Source: Leptospira wolbachii serovar Codice str. CDC (lineage in GTDB: Bacteria; Spirochaetota; Leptospiria; Leptospirales; Leptospiraceae). From it: DNA of 64,000 nt. A program made the position numbers and the translations under genes. The notes under the pieces were generated by a model. That model made no database searches. It was given only the letters and a program-made list of their open reading frames with translations, and had not been told where the DNA came from. The stretch spans positions 62,001-126,000 of the forward strand of contig NZ_AOGZ02000008.1 in NCBI RefSeq assembly GCF_000332515.2, given 5' to 3'. This document shows positions 51,658 to 63,686 of the stretch, piece after piece; position 1 is the stretch's first letter, and every line of letters begins with the position of its first letter.

Positions 51658-52917
51658 TTATAGTTTATTCCAGTAGGGAGAGAGCCTTAGGGAAGGACAG
51701 AACTTCCCGAGGGAATTGGTTTGAATGACATCAAAACGATCCGCTAAATGGGGTGCCAAATAAATTTCTCCATCGGGTCCTAGGGCTCCCCCTCGATAGG
51801 AACCTGCGGGTTTGGAGAAGAGGGTAGTTATTGTATGGTCTTTTGTGTCGATGGAAATAAAATTAGAATAGTCTTCTGGGATAGGATAAATTTTTCCATT
51901 GGGAGCAAGGACAGCTCCATTGAACATAGAACCAATGGCAGCAGGAATGTTGGTAACTGTCACTATTTCATCTGTTGTTGTGTCTAGATAAATCAAAGGA
52001 ATCTGTCTGAATGGAATCATATAGATTCTGCCATTGGGAGTGAGAATTCCTGAAATATAAGCATTACTGCCTGGAAATACATGAGGGTGGGTGGAAACTG
52101 TATCGTCCTTCGTATCCAAAATGTACATTGTAGTACTCACAAATGGAATAAAATAGATTTTCCCTTGTGGGGTAAGAACCGCTGAAGAAAAACCTCCACT
52201 TGTCGGGGTAGAAACTGTTCCGATAGTTTTAGTGTTTGTGTCATAGTAACGAATGTTTGTTTCTGAACTTGGTACAAAGTATATCTTTCCATTGGGAGCA
52301 TACATGGCACCATTATAGGCAGCACCTACCAATGTTTTATTCCCAACGATCGACAATGAATTCTGAAATGTATCTAAAGCATAAAAATTTAAATTTTGAT
52401 GTGGTGAAAAATAAATGATACCCGCAGGGCCGAGAGAACCACCGATAAAGTCAACGGTTCCCGGAACCGTTCCGGCATTAGAATATATTTTAGAACTAGG
52501 ATTGATGGCTAAAATTTTGGTGGAATCGTAAGGTAAAAAATAGATATCTCCATTGGGAGCATTTAAGGCACCTTGGAAAGCTGGATAGGATGTGCTTATT
52601 ACAGAAGCCACTGTTTCCGGTCTATATTGAATTAGAGTTTCTGGAGCACCAGATCCCAAAGCAAACTGAGTTTCCATTTCCTTTTTAACAGCAGGCCAAT
52701 TGGCATCCAAATGGGTTTCTTCGTAAGTCAATTCACAGGCAGGGGGATTGGAATTCAGGCGATACCCGCACTGGTTACTTTTGTCCTTTGAAATGAGCCT
52801 AAAAAGAATGTTTGGAAGGAATAGCGAGTTCTCAGCATCGCAAGTGTTGTTTACCTTTGGATCGGCACAGGAAATAAAAATAGTAAAAGCTAAAAAGGAA
52901 ATTAAGAAACGGTTCAT
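51658..52917 (-). CDS. Seven-repeat beta-propeller lipoprotein
   Basis: A 419-residue lipoprotein; the signal ends with IFISC, so C17 is the likely lipidated residue. Seven repeats with the core PxGxIYxxP occur at about residues 120, 163, 207, 250, 294, 339 and 380, spaced 41 to 46 residues, which fits a seven-bladed propeller. The N-terminal module (NNTCDAENSLF ... SNQCG) matches the N-terminus of the DUF1566 lipoprotein two genes upstream, despite unrelated C-terminal parts. Ligand or function is unknown. Confidence 0.78.
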   Translation of the reverse strand: MNRFLISFLAFTIFISCADPKVNNTCDAENSLFLPNILFRLISKDKSNQCGYRLNSNPPACELTYEETHLDANWPAVKKEMETQFALGSGAPETLIQYRPETVASVISTSYPAFQGALNAPNGDIYFLPYDSTKILAINPSSKIYSNAGTVPGTVDFIGGSLGPAGIIYFSPHQNLNFYALDTFQNSLSIVGNKTLVGAAYNGAMYAPNGKIYFVPSSETNIRYYDTNTKTIGTVSTPTSGGFSSAVLTPQGKIYFIPFVSTTMYILDTKDDTVSTHPHVFPGSNAYISGILTPNGRIYMIPFRQIPLIYLDTTTDEIVTVTNIPAAIGSMFNGAVLAPNGKIYPIPEDYSNFISIDTKDHTITTLFSKPAGSYRGGALGPDGEIYLAPHLADRFDVIQTNSLGKFCPSLRLSPYWNKL

Positions 52918-52982
52918 AAATCTTTCGTTATAGATGCTACAAAAAACTGGATGGCAAAAGCAAGTCGAATCTAATTAGGAAT

Positions 52983-53002
52983 GCTACGGAAGAGTCCGTA
53001 GC
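52983..53002. repeat. Perfect inverted repeat between lipoprotein genes
   Basis: GCTACGGA (52983-52990) and TCCGTAGC (52995-53002) form a perfect eight-base stem with a four-base AGAG loop. It lies between the metzincin-motif lipoprotein and the propeller lipoprotein. On the minus strand no T tract follows, so it is not a good intrinsic terminator. The arms share CTACGGA/TCCGTAG with the repeat at 49524-49544, in reversed order. Confidence 0.6.
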
Positions 53003-53060
53003 GAAAAGTCGGCGGTTTATTTTTTTGTTCAAAAATCTGTTCAAACTTTATAAATTGAAT

Positions 53061-53762
53061 TTAATCTTTGTTAAAGTGTATGAGCGTTTCTTGTCGGGTT
53101 AGGATTTTTTTCCCCGTAGTGGTAATGACTGGAAAAAAGTTTGGATCCCTGTTTGGGTCTGTAAGCAGAAGTTTTACGTCCCGAATTTTTTCGTAACATT
53201 CTTTCATAAAGAGTTGGTGGCCACATCCGAGTAGGTGGTATCCTTCATGGATGAGAGTGGATTTGGGACTGGTAAACAAAATTTGGATGGTGGAAATGTA
53301 TTTTGCTTTGATGTACCCTCTTGTGTTGGTTTGGCCTTCGACGGCTCCTTGGACTTCGAGTTTTAGACCCACTCCCACAAAAAGGCCCAGTGTCAATACT
53401 TCAAAGGTTATATCTCCCCAAGTCCTTCCTTTTAGATAAAGCAACCGATCGCAATCTATTGTTAGTTGGCGATCCATCAAATAACCCAGAATGTCTGTTC
53501 CCCAAAATCCGGGCCTTTCCATGACATCTAGTAGAATTGGTTCAGCTTTTAGGTTGTAGAGAGAAAGTTCTTCATTCCAGGCAAAAAACAATTCTTCTGT
53601 TTCTTTTGGTGTGATGTCAGGTTCCCTAAGAATACAGACTCGAAAATTTGCTTCTGGTCCAAAGGAAATTCCTTCACGAACTTTTGTTTCATGAAAGCCA
53701 ATGGTCGTACATTGGAAAAGAATAAGGATGAGAAGATAAGGAAAAATTTTTAGCATTTTCAA
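53061..53762 (-). CDS. Putative lipoprotein with complete metzincin zinc-binding motif
   Basis: A 233-residue exported protein. The N-terminus (LKIFPYLLILILFQC) has a plausible spirochaetal lipobox ending at C18. Residues 172-182 read HEGYHLLGCGH (53217-53249), an exact HExxHxxGxxH zinc signature of metzincin peptidases, with a methionine four residues later that could act as, or near, the Met-turn. I do not recognise the rest. It is probably a surface or periplasmic metalloprotease, but this rests on the motif and is unproven. No inhibitor or partner is adjacent. Confidence 0.72.
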   Translation of the reverse strand: MKMLKIFPYLLILILFQCTTIGFHETKVREGISFGPEANFRVCILREPDITPKETEELFFAWNEELSLYNLKAEPILLDVMERPGFWGTDILGYLMDRQLTIDCDRLLYLKGRTWGDITFEVLTLGLFVGVGLKLEVQGAVEGQTNTRGYIKAKYISTIQILFTSPKSTLIHEGYHLLGCGHQLFMKECYEKIRDVKLLLTDPNRDPNFFPVITTTGKKILTRQETLIHFNKD

Positions 53763-53804
53763 TGGAAAGTTCTACTTTTTAAATTTTCCCTTTTTCGCCA
53801 AACC

Positions 53805-55226
53805 TTAAAAATCGGAGACACATCGAGTTCTGTTTGTATTATTTCCTTTGGCATCGTTTCCACCGCTCGAGCTTCCGAAAATGGCAACAAATGCATTTGC
53901 TGGTGTCGATAGTTGGGTGGTGGATGTCCAGTAGTATTCTCCACCTGCAATTGCTGTGTTTGGAAAGTAGATAGGATCAACTCCAGGACTACCGTAAGTG
54001 ATGTAAAAGTCAATGAGGCTTCTTATTTCGCTCGCATTCGGAAGTCGCCAGGTTTTTCCCGCTAGGTTTAAATTTTGGCAATAACCGAGTGCACCCGACC
54101 AATTGCTGAGGAGATCCGTTCCGCCAGCACAAGTACTTAGGTTGGTTTGTCCTGCTGTGCACCTTTGCCAGACAAGAGAGGTGTCTAGGTCCAGAATGGT
54201 TCCATCATTGTTATTGATAAGTCGTTTGGCAGTTGTGGGAGGGGAATTGGAAACACAGCGCAAATTATGTAGGTCCCCCACGGAATTGGCTCCAATGGTC
54301 GATTCAATAATCGTGGCATAGAAAGCGTTTGCGGCGGATCCACTCAAGGTATTGCTTTTATAATTCCAAGCATCAGTTCCTGGAAAATAAGTTTGGTTGA
54401 TTGATGGATTGGTAAGTGAATAATCATAAGTACTAATGTATTCCTCTATTTCAGGGACTCTCCAATCGGTGCGATTGGCATATCCAGATCCGGAATTGAG
54501 ACTGGCACATTCGGTCTGGGCAGACAATAATGTAAACGTTGTTGTACCAGTAGGCGTGCACCCAACTCCTGTTTCTCCTCTTAGACAACTAGTCCAGATA
54601 AGTCCCGTAGTTGAGTCGGTTGTGATCTCTACACCAGCGACCGTGTTTGGGCCAGAAAAACTCTGTGCGATCCCTCTCTGGAATTGACCATCTTGCCCGG
54701 GAATCGCTGAGCAACTTGGATCCGGAACTGGGGTAGGTGCGGTTGCATCATAACAAGTGGTGCTATTTGTTTTGAGAGGAAGTTTTCCCATCCATGCTGG
54801 AGTGTACGAACAACTTGCGGAACCTTTCGGGTTGCTGGCCGTGATGGTGTAAGATTGCCGGTTTGCCTTCCATCCCGAATAACGCCCCTCTAACGATAAA
54901 GAAAAGGGAGAAAAGGCAATCCCTTCTGGGAGTGGGGGATTTGCGGACAAACTCAAACGGTCACCATCGGATTCGAAATTTTCTAGAAAGAAATTTCCAT
55001 TCAACTGCGGTTTCAAAGGAGGACAGTTTAAATAGCTCGGCGGGGTTACTTTTAAGACCAGTCCACAGTGCGGAGATTCATCAAAATTTATATAACGAAC
55101 GAGAAGGCTTTCTAAGTAGGAATTAGATTTGGGATCACAAAGATTATTGAAATCAGATCTCCGACAATAAGATGACACAAAAAGAACCCAAAAAATACAT
55201 ATAGCGTTGAAGGTTCTGGGTCGCAT
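53805..55226 (-). CDS. DUF1566-type exported protein
   Basis: A 473-residue exported protein with signal region FNAICIFWVLFVSSYC; lipid attachment at C20 is possible but the position before it is Tyr. The N-terminal module NNLCDPKSNSYL ... SPHCG is shared with the propeller lipoprotein at 51658-52917. Then comes a short Ig-like stretch, and two copies of a DUF1566/Lcl C-terminal type domain (about 225-320 and 335-470) carrying the typical TWRLPNASEIRSLID and DWRVPEIEEY with LVWQRC and YYWTSTTQ. These domains are seen in spirochaete and gammaproteobacterial surface proteins. Function unknown. Confidence 0.82.
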   Translation of the reverse strand: MRPRTFNAICIFWVLFVSSYCRRSDFNNLCDPKSNSYLESLLVRYINFDESPHCGLVLKVTPPSYLNCPPLKPQLNGNFFLENFESDGDRLSLSANPPLPEGIAFSPFSLSLEGRYSGWKANRQSYTITASNPKGSASCSYTPAWMGKLPLKTNSTTCYDATAPTPVPDPSCSAIPGQDGQFQRGIAQSFSGPNTVAGVEITTDSTTGLIWTSCLRGETGVGCTPTGTTTFTLLSAQTECASLNSGSGYANRTDWRVPEIEEYISTYDYSLTNPSINQTYFPGTDAWNYKSNTLSGSAANAFYATIIESTIGANSVGDLHNLRCVSNSPPTTAKRLINNNDGTILDLDTSLVWQRCTAGQTNLSTCAGGTDLLSNWSGALGYCQNLNLAGKTWRLPNASEIRSLIDFYITYGSPGVDPIYFPNTAIAGGEYYWTSTTQLSTPANAFVAIFGSSSGGNDAKGNNTNRTRCVSDF

Positions 55227-55275
55227 AGATTCTGATTCTCAGATCAGATGATCCTTCCTCTGATTCTTTAGGGAT

Positions 55276-57576
55276 TTAATCAAGAACTTTCTTTCGTAGG
55301 TCGTCGATCTGTATTTTAAAGTTTTCCATACGTTTGAAATCGGAGGTAAGTAAGGAAGCAAGGGCCAGAGTTTTTTCTGCTTTAGGCAAATTGTTTACTA
55401 AGAGGTAAAGTTGCACAAGACGTATTAGGTTGGATAAATGCCCTGGGTTTCTCAATCGGATCCTTTCTGCCATATCGATGGCTTTCCCGTATTCTTTTGT
55501 TTGTTTGTAAGTGAAGGATGCTAAATAAATGAGATCGGTATCACCGGGAAATTCTTCAATATAGGAATTGAATTTTTCAGAAGCGGATTGGTAGTCTTTC
55601 ATTCTCACTAATAGGCGGATTAGAGCTTTTAGGATCTCTTGATTTTCAGGGTTAATTTTGTTTGCCTCTAATAAATTGTTTTTTGCTTTCTCTAATTGGT
55701 TTTCTTTTATATTCGACCTTGCCTTTCTCATCAGTTCATAGGATTCTTTTCGGATCGATCTTGGCGGTTGGGTTAAGTGTTCTTTAAAAGAAATCCGCAT
55801 CAAACTCAAATCATCTGTAAGTTCTCCTGTTTCTAAAATGGATTGGTAAATTGCCTTTAAGTCCCCATTTCCTTTTTCTACATGATGTAAAAATAATTCT
55901 TCGTCGTGATTTATTTTTCTATAATCCGTTTGGGTAACAAATTCAATGTCATCACGACCATCAGATCCTAATATCAAAATATCACCAGTTTGCAGTTGTA
56001 AGGTGGATATTTCTAGAGCGTTTTCTTTTACAGGAGTTCCTAGTTTTCTAAGTTCCGAGTTGGTTTTAATGAATTCTGATTTTCCATTCCGAAATAAAAC
56101 GGACCAAGGATGTTCTGCATTGAGATAATATACTAAACCTGTTTCATCATCGATGAGACCCATCACCATAGATACTAACATAGAACAATCGAAACTTTCG
56201 AAAATATGGTGGAGTTCTTGGAATGAATTTTTAATCCATCGTTCCGCATAAAGTAGTTTCACAGACTGCACCGCGAGAGACCTCTCTAAAATGGACTGTA
56301 CGGCAGCACCCAGAACCAAAACACCACCGGCTCCTTGCAAGGACTTCCCCATAGCATCTGCGTTGAGAAAAAAAGTATAATCCTTACCACGTAAGGAAAC
56401 AGTTCTTGTGATACAGATATCACCACCAATTTCGTTTTCTCTACCATGGAATGTGAAAGTCTTCTTTTGTTTGATAAAAAAATCTGTTTTGACATTGGTC
56501 CCAAGGGTTTTATTCAAACTTAAAGGTTTTATAAGTAGAGATGTAAGGAAATAATCCCCATCTTGTTGTTTTTTTAGGAATTCTACAGTTTCTAAACTGT
56601 TCCTTAACTCGGATGTTTTTGCTTCGACTAATTCTTGTAAGTTTTCGCGAATTCTTCCGACTTCTCTAGTGGCTTTTTCGAAGTTTTCTGCAAACTGAAT
56701 GAATTCCTTATCGATCGATAGGATTGGAAGAGAACCCCTCCCTCCACTTGCTAAACTATTTGCCGATTCATTTATTTGTTCTAATGTTAAATTGATTGAT
56801 TGGAAAAACATAAAGATGAGTATAACCGCTTCAAAAAAAGTCATAGTAATGAAGGCAGAAATTTTGATTAAACTGGCGTTTCCAAATGAGATAAAAATTG
56901 CAAGGACACTAAGTGAGAGCAAAATGAGAATTAGTAAAAAGATAAACTTACCTTTCAAACTCATAATCCCATGATTTTTGTGAATGGTCACATCACGATA
57001 GGATAGAATTTTTTTGATCTCCACCCGTTTGGCACCGGTAAAATAATCAGAGATAATATAAGAAAAACCCCCGTAAACAAAAGCAGCGGCAAGCCATCCA
57101 ACAAAAATCAGAGATAATTCATACAACGGATGTTCGTAGATCAAATATGTGATGGATACAGAAATGAAGATAAAAATCGCATACCGAAAGGCGGCATACA
57201 TATTCTCTTTTGGAAAATTGATAATCGTGTTTAACAAACTCTCTAATTCCAAAATATCTTTATGTCGGATCGTTTCGTTGGGTTTTAGGTTTGCATTGAG
57301 TTTTTTTGTATCGGAACGAAAGCCCATAATACCGAGAGGGGTTAGAATTCCGAATTCGACACTATGACCAATAGCAGCAAGAGCTGTGGTAATTACGAAC
57401 ACCCAAACTACTTGTGGGTGGTTTTCGATGGTGAATTCCGGGATTAGGGCAGATCCGAAGAAATAGGCGTAGAAGGCTCCAAAAAAGGCACCGAGAAGTG
57501 AAAAGAAGACGATGGCAAAACTATAGGAAATATACTTATAGAAGAATTTGAAAATACGTTCAAAAATGCTGCTCAT
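55276..57576 (-). CDS. Membrane SpoIIE-type protein phosphatase with TPR tail
   Basis: A 766-residue protein. The start is set at ATG 57576, which has a good AAAGGAG ribosome-binding site; an upstream ATG adds 12 residues. Six membrane helices lie in residues 15-260, a HAMP-like/coiled-coil linker follows to about 345, then a PP2C/SpoIIE serine phosphatase domain (about 380-585) with metal-site residues IGGDICI, NADAMGKSLQGAGG and DDLSLMR. The C-terminal 160 residues contain TPR-like helices (SNIKENQLEKAKNNLLEANK). Partner-switching phosphatases of this kind dephosphorylate STAS anti-anti-sigma factors, but none is adjacent. Confidence 0.86.
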   Translation of the reverse strand: MSSIFERIFKFFYKYISYSFAIVFFSLLGAFFGAFYAYFFGSALIPEFTIENHPQVVWVFVITTALAAIGHSVEFGILTPLGIMGFRSDTKKLNANLKPNETIRHKDILELESLLNTIINFPKENMYAAFRYAIFIFISVSITYLIYEHPLYELSLIFVGWLAAAFVYGGFSYIISDYFTGAKRVEIKKILSYRDVTIHKNHGIMSLKGKFIFLLILILLSLSVLAIFISFGNASLIKISAFITMTFFEAVILIFMFFQSINLTLEQINESANSLASGGRGSLPILSIDKEFIQFAENFEKATREVGRIRENLQELVEAKTSELRNSLETVEFLKKQQDGDYFLTSLLIKPLSLNKTLGTNVKTDFFIKQKKTFTFHGRENEIGGDICITRTVSLRGKDYTFFLNADAMGKSLQGAGGVLVLGAAVQSILERSLAVQSVKLLYAERWIKNSFQELHHIFESFDCSMLVSMVMGLIDDETGLVYYLNAEHPWSVLFRNGKSEFIKTNSELRKLGTPVKENALEISTLQLQTGDILILGSDGRDDIEFVTQTDYRKINHDEELFLHHVEKGNGDLKAIYQSILETGELTDDLSLMRISFKEHLTQPPRSIRKESYELMRKARSNIKENQLEKAKNNLLEANKINPENQEILKALIRLLVRMKDYQSASEKFNSYIEEFPGDTDLIYLASFTYKQTKEYGKAIDMAERIRLRNPGHLSNLIRLVQLYLLVNNLPKAEKTLALASLLTSDFKRMENFKIQIDDLRKKVLD

Positions 57577-57712
57577 CCGGATTCTCCTTTGGGAGACAAA
57601 GACTAAAGGCAAAATAGACTCAGTAAAGATTTTTATAGAATTATTCCAAAAAAAGTTAGATATCTTATTAAAAAGAACTTTATTCGGAATCTCTCCTATT
57701 TAGGTTTCACCC

Positions 57713-58471
57713 ATGGAACTAAAAAACAAGAGAATCGTAATCACCGGTGCAGGCTCTGGAATCGGAAAAGAAACCGTTTTGCAAGCGTTAAAGCATGAGG
57801 GGGTAAAGATTCTTGCCTGTGATTTAAATGAAAAAAACATTCTAGTTCATCCGAATGTAATTCCTTACAAATGCGATGTATCCAAAAAAGAGAATTTGGA
57901 TAAACTACTGAAAGATGCAGATAAAAAATTAGGTGGAATCGATATTTTTTATGCCAACGCAGGTTTTGCGTATTATGAAGTCATCGCAAATGCAGATTGG
58001 GATCGCATCGATCGAATCTATCGAACCAATGTTTACTCACCTTTGTACTGTTTGATTGCCCTCAATCTTACAAGAAAAGAGCCTTTTTTATTTATCGTTA
58101 CGGCTTCTGCTATGAGTCATTTATCACTTCCTGGGTATGCTCAGTACTCCTCGACAAAAGCTGCAGTCCGTTCTTTTATTGATGCCTACAGGTATGAATT
58201 GAAACCAGGGAACCGAGTTATGGTTGTTTATCCCATTGCCACAAGAACGCAGTTCTTTGATGCCGCAGGGAAAAAAGTTCCTGTTCCTTTTCCAAGCCAA
58301 TCAGCGGAGACTGTGGCAAAAAAGGTGATAAGTGGGATTGAGTCGAATGCAAAGGAAGTGTATCCATCCCTTCTTTTCCGTTTCATTCAAGTTTTGGATC
58401 GGTTTTTGTTTTTCATTCTACCGATTTACCAAAAAATCGAAGCGATGAAATTGGATTCTATAAAAAAATAA
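57713..58471 (+). CDS. Short-chain dehydrogenase/reductase
   Basis: A 252-residue NAD(P)-dependent oxidoreductase. The Rossmann motif is TGAGSGIGKE near residue 11, with the NAG motif at FYANAGFAY, and the catalytic YxxxK as YSSTK with an upstream Ser. The C-terminal part contains a hydrophobic segment (FLFFILPIYQ), suggesting membrane association. The substrate is unknown. It starts 136 bases from the divergent phosphatase gene and is followed by the kinase 12 bases later. Confidence 0.88.
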   Translation: MELKNKRIVITGAGSGIGKETVLQALKHEGVKILACDLNEKNILVHPNVIPYKCDVSKKENLDKLLKDADKKLGGIDIFYANAGFAYYEVIANADWDRIDRIYRTNVYSPLYCLIALNLTRKEPFLFIVTASAMSHLSLPGYAQYSSTKAAVRSFIDAYRYELKPGNRVMVVYPIATRTQFFDAAGKKVPVPFPSQSAETVAKKVISGIESNAKEVYPSLLFRFIQVLDRFLFFILPIYQKIEAMKLDSIKK

Positions 58472-58483
58472 GTCTACTGGGGA

Positions 58484-61171
58484 GTGGATTCTAATTTAGA
58501 AAAGGGCGATGCAAAGGATAATGGAAAGCCGGTAGGACGCCGTCTTTCCGCTGAGGAAAAGTTTGTCGAAGCAGAGCTTCTGACAACCATAATGAATGTC
58601 AGCTCCACTGCTATGATGGTACTCAATCCATTAGGCCAGATTCTCTATGCGAACCCAGCTTCCGAGTCTGTTCTTGGGATCAAACTAAATGACATTTTGG
58701 TAAGGACCTATGATGCTCCAGAATGGAAAAATTCCTCGCTTGATGGTGGACCTTGGAGAGAAGAAGACCAACCATTTAATATAGTTTTAAAAACCAAAAA
58801 ACCAGTCACCGACATTCGCCATGCCATAGAAGATTCTTCAGGTAATAAAAAATACCTGTCTATCAATGGCTCACCTGTCTTCAGCCAACTCGGTGAAATT
58901 TCTTACCTTGTATTTCTTATCACAGATATAACCGAAAATGTTTTAAAACAAAAAGCACTTGAGTATAACGAAATCAAGTATCGAACTATCACCGAATTAT
59001 CGTTGAGTATGGTTTATGATTTGGAGATAAAAACCGGTGAGAATCATTGGGGAGGAGCCATCCAAGAAATTACCGGATACTCACCGAGTGAATACCAACA
59101 ATTTGGATATCAGGAATGGTTGAATGCGATTCATCCGGACGATAGAGAGATTACCTTGCAATTGTTTGATGAAGCACTTGCAAATCACAGGAAATTTTCT
59201 GTAGAATATCGATACAAAACTAAAGCGAATGACTACGTTTATATAGAAGATAACGGTATATTTTTATACGATGAAATGGGTGAGGCCTATCGAATGTTTG
59301 GTGCCATGATCAACAGGACCAAACAAATGGAAGCAAGCCTAGCTCTTCGCGAATCGGAATCGCGATTGGTTTTGGCGCTTGATGCAGCCAAGATGGGAAT
59401 TTGGAGTTGGGATATTGAAACAAGAACGATCTATTGGTCTCCTCAAACCTATAACATTTATGGATTTCCGGGTGCGAACTTTGAAGTTACGGAAGAAAAA
59501 TTCATTGAATTAACTTATCAAGAAGACTGGGGTTTGTTATCGAATGAAACAAATCTTTTGATGGGTGATTTAAATCGTTCGGAGTATCGGATTCGGAATC
59601 GAATTAATCATTCCGATGGTAAATTACATTGGATTGAAGCTCGGGGAAAACTGACTCGTTCCAAGGAAGGAAAACCATTAGTACTTATGGGTACGGTTTT
59701 GGACATCACCGAAATCAAGTTAAGTGAAGAGGCTCTTCGCAAATCAGATGAACGTTTTGAAGCATTTTACCAGTTTTCTACAGAGGCCTTCCTTATTTTT
59801 GATGAAAATGGGCTGACTGTAAAAGATTCCAATTTTGCCTTCCAAAAGCTTTTTGGTTACGAATTGGCCGACATTCCGAGATTGAAAATCCGTAACCTTC
59901 TCACCGCAGAAACCCTTCGTAAAATCCGAAAGTCAATTCGCGTGAATGCAAATGACTCTTTAGAAATTGTTTGTAAAAAGAAAAATGGGGATTTGTTTCC
60001 AGCACTTGTTTCGGTGAAACGATTTCTATATAAAGACACCAATTCGATTGGTTATAGTATCTTTGATTTGAGCCCTTTAAAAGAAGTGGAAGAGTTGCGT
60101 CTTATCAATTCAGAGATCCGCGATAAAAATAAACTCATTGAAAAACAAAAGCTGGAATTGGAAGTTGCTTTCGAAAATTTAAAACGAACTCAAGAACAAT
60201 TGATTCAATCAGAAAAACTTGCCGCCTTGGGACAGTTAATTGCTGGGATTGCTCATGAAATCAATAACCCAATTGGAGCCGTAAAAGCTTCCAACCAAAA
60301 TATGTTGGATTGGCAAAAACGTTATGGACTTGCATCACAACTTTTTCGAGAAGCAATTCTTTCCGTCCCTGTCCCAGAACAGAAGATCGTAAAAACAATA
60401 CTTTCAAACTTGGACCAACCGATAGAATTTTACACAGGAAAGGAGGAACGACTTCGTAAAAAAAGAAATAAGGAAGTGTTTTTTACCCATGGGTTTGAAC
60501 TGGACTTAGCTGAAGAATTTGCTGAAGCTTGGGTAGAACTTGGGATTGGGGAAATTGATCCGAATTATTTGCCTTTATTTCATTCGCATTATATAAAAGT
60601 TTTTTTAGACTATTTGGCTTTGGAAATCCAATTTCGAAGGAACACAAGATCCATCCAACTCGCAGTAGATCGAATTTCCAAAATTATGTATGCGTTGAAG
60701 AACTTTTCTCGTTTTGATGCCACTGGCAAAAAAAACAAAGCCTCGATACCAGAGACAATTGAAACAGTCCTTACCATCTATCAAAACCAATTAAAACGTG
60801 GGATAAACTTAGTAAAGGATTTTGATGAAGTGGAACCTATTGAATGTTATCCGGATGATTTGTTGCACGTATGGACAAACTTAATTTATAATTCCTTACA
60901 AGCGATGTCGTTTGTCGGTGATTTGGAGATTGCGGTTAAGGATCGGGGAGAAAATATCCTTGTTTCCTTAAAGGATTCTGGTCCTGGTATTCCCAAAGAA
61001 ATTCAATCAAAAATTTTCGAACCTTTTTTTACTACGAAAGCTCCCGGGGAAGGAAGTGGGCTTGGCCTTGATATAGTGAATAAAATTGTCAAACGTCATG
61101 GTGGTAGAATCGAAATGACTTCCGTACCAGGAGAAACTATTTTTTATATTTATCTGCCTAAACACAGTTAA
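58484..61171 (+). CDS. Four-PAS histidine kinase with enlarged DHp domain
   Basis: An 895-residue soluble kinase starting at GTG 58484 after GGGGAG. Four PAS domains are seen (about 30-150, 165-285, 290-410 and 425-540), then a coiled coil (545-580). The H-box is [12 protein letters not shown] with H590. The second DHp helix ([18 protein letters not shown]) comes only at about residue 725-740, so some 90 extra residues (bases about 60310-60650) sit inside the DHp hairpin. HATPase boxes [17 protein letters not shown] and GSGLGLDIV are intact. It ends overlapping the convergent single receiver gene by four bases. Confidence 0.88.
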   Translation: MDSNLEKGDAKDNGKPVGRRLSAEEKFVEAELLTTIMNVSSTAMMVLNPLGQILYANPASESVLGIKLNDILVRTYDAPEWKNSSLDGGPWREEDQPFNIVLKTKKPVTDIRHAIEDSSGNKKYLSINGSPVFSQLGEISYLVFLITDITENVLKQKALEYNEIKYRTITELSLSMVYDLEIKTGENHWGGAIQEITGYSPSEYQQFGYQEWLNAIHPDDREITLQLFDEALANHRKFSVEYRYKTKANDYVYIEDNGIFLYDEMGEAYRMFGAMINRTKQMEASLALRESESRLVLALDAAKMGIWSWDIETRTIYWSPQTYNIYGFPGANFEVTEEKFIELTYQEDWGLLSNETNLLMGDLNRSEYRIRNRINHSDGKLHWIEARGKLTRSKEGKPLVLMGTVLDITEIKLSEEALRKSDERFEAFYQFSTEAFLIFDENGLTVKDSNFAFQKLFGYELADIPRLKIRNLLTAETLRKIRKSIRVNANDSLEIVCKKKNGDLFPALVSVKRFLYKDTNSIGYSIFDLSPLKEVEELRLINSEIRDKNKLIEKQKLELEVAFENLKRTQEQLIQSEKLAALGQLIAGIAHEINNPIGAVKASNQNMLDWQKRYGLASQLFREAILSVPVPEQKIVKTILSNLDQPIEFYTGKEERLRKKRNKEVFFTHGFELDLAEEFAEAWVELGIGEIDPNYLPLFHSHYIKVFLDYLALEIQFRRNTRSIQLAVDRISKIMYALKNFSRFDATGKKNKASIPETIETVLTIYQNQLKRGINLVKDFDEVEPIECYPDDLLHVWTNLIYNSLQAMSFVGDLEIAVKDRGENILVSLKDSGPGIPKEIQSKIFEPFFTTKAPGEGSGLGLDIVNKIVKRHGGRIEMTSVPGETIFYIYLPKHS

Positions 61172-61584
61172 TTGTGCATAGCATGGGAAATTGTTGAGAT
61201 GAGTTCTTCTTCGTCCCAAGGTTTTTTTAAACAAGAGATAGGGCCAATTTCTGAATTTAGATCTTCGATAGACTTTTGGTCCGCAAATCCTGTAATGATT
61301 ACTTTTTCAATCTGTGGATAGGACTTATGAACCTTTCTTAAAAACTCATCCCCATTCATTCCAGGCATGGACCAGTCGGAGATAATGATAGAAACTGAGT
61401 TTCCTTCCTCTTCTAATTCTTGTATTAGGTCCCATGCTTCTTTTGCATTGTCAGCGGTAAGATATTTATATTGTTCACCGAAATGTTGTCTGACTTGTGA
61501 TTTCATGCTCATTAAGATAATGGATTCATCATCCACAAAAAGAATTGCATTTTTCCTATTTTTATTTTCGGTTAGAATTTCCAC
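61168..61584 (-). CDS. Stand-alone receiver (CheY-like) response regulator
   Basis: A 138-residue single-domain receiver. The acidic pair is FVDDE, the phospho-acceptor aspartate is in IIISDWSMPGMNGDEF, and the conserved Thr and Lys are in VIITGF and LKKPW. No output domain is present, so it likely acts by protein contact or in a phosphorelay. It is convergent with the four-PAS kinase gene and their stops overlap by four bases; a functional pairing is plausible but inferred. Confidence 0.9.
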   Translation of the reverse strand: MEILTENKNRKNAILFVDDESIILMSMKSQVRQHFGEQYKYLTADNAKEAWDLIQELEEEGNSVSIIISDWSMPGMNGDEFLRKVHKSYPQIEKVIITGFADQKSIEDLNSEIGPISCLKKPWDEEELISTISHAMHN

Positions 61585-61659
61585 AGGGGATTGTTATACC
61601 GGTTCTTTACTAAATTGCAAGTAAATCTTGCCAAAATCTTCCATTTTCTATTCTTGTAG

Positions 61660-63678
<2,019 letters not shown>

Positions 63679-63686
63679 CCTTTGTT

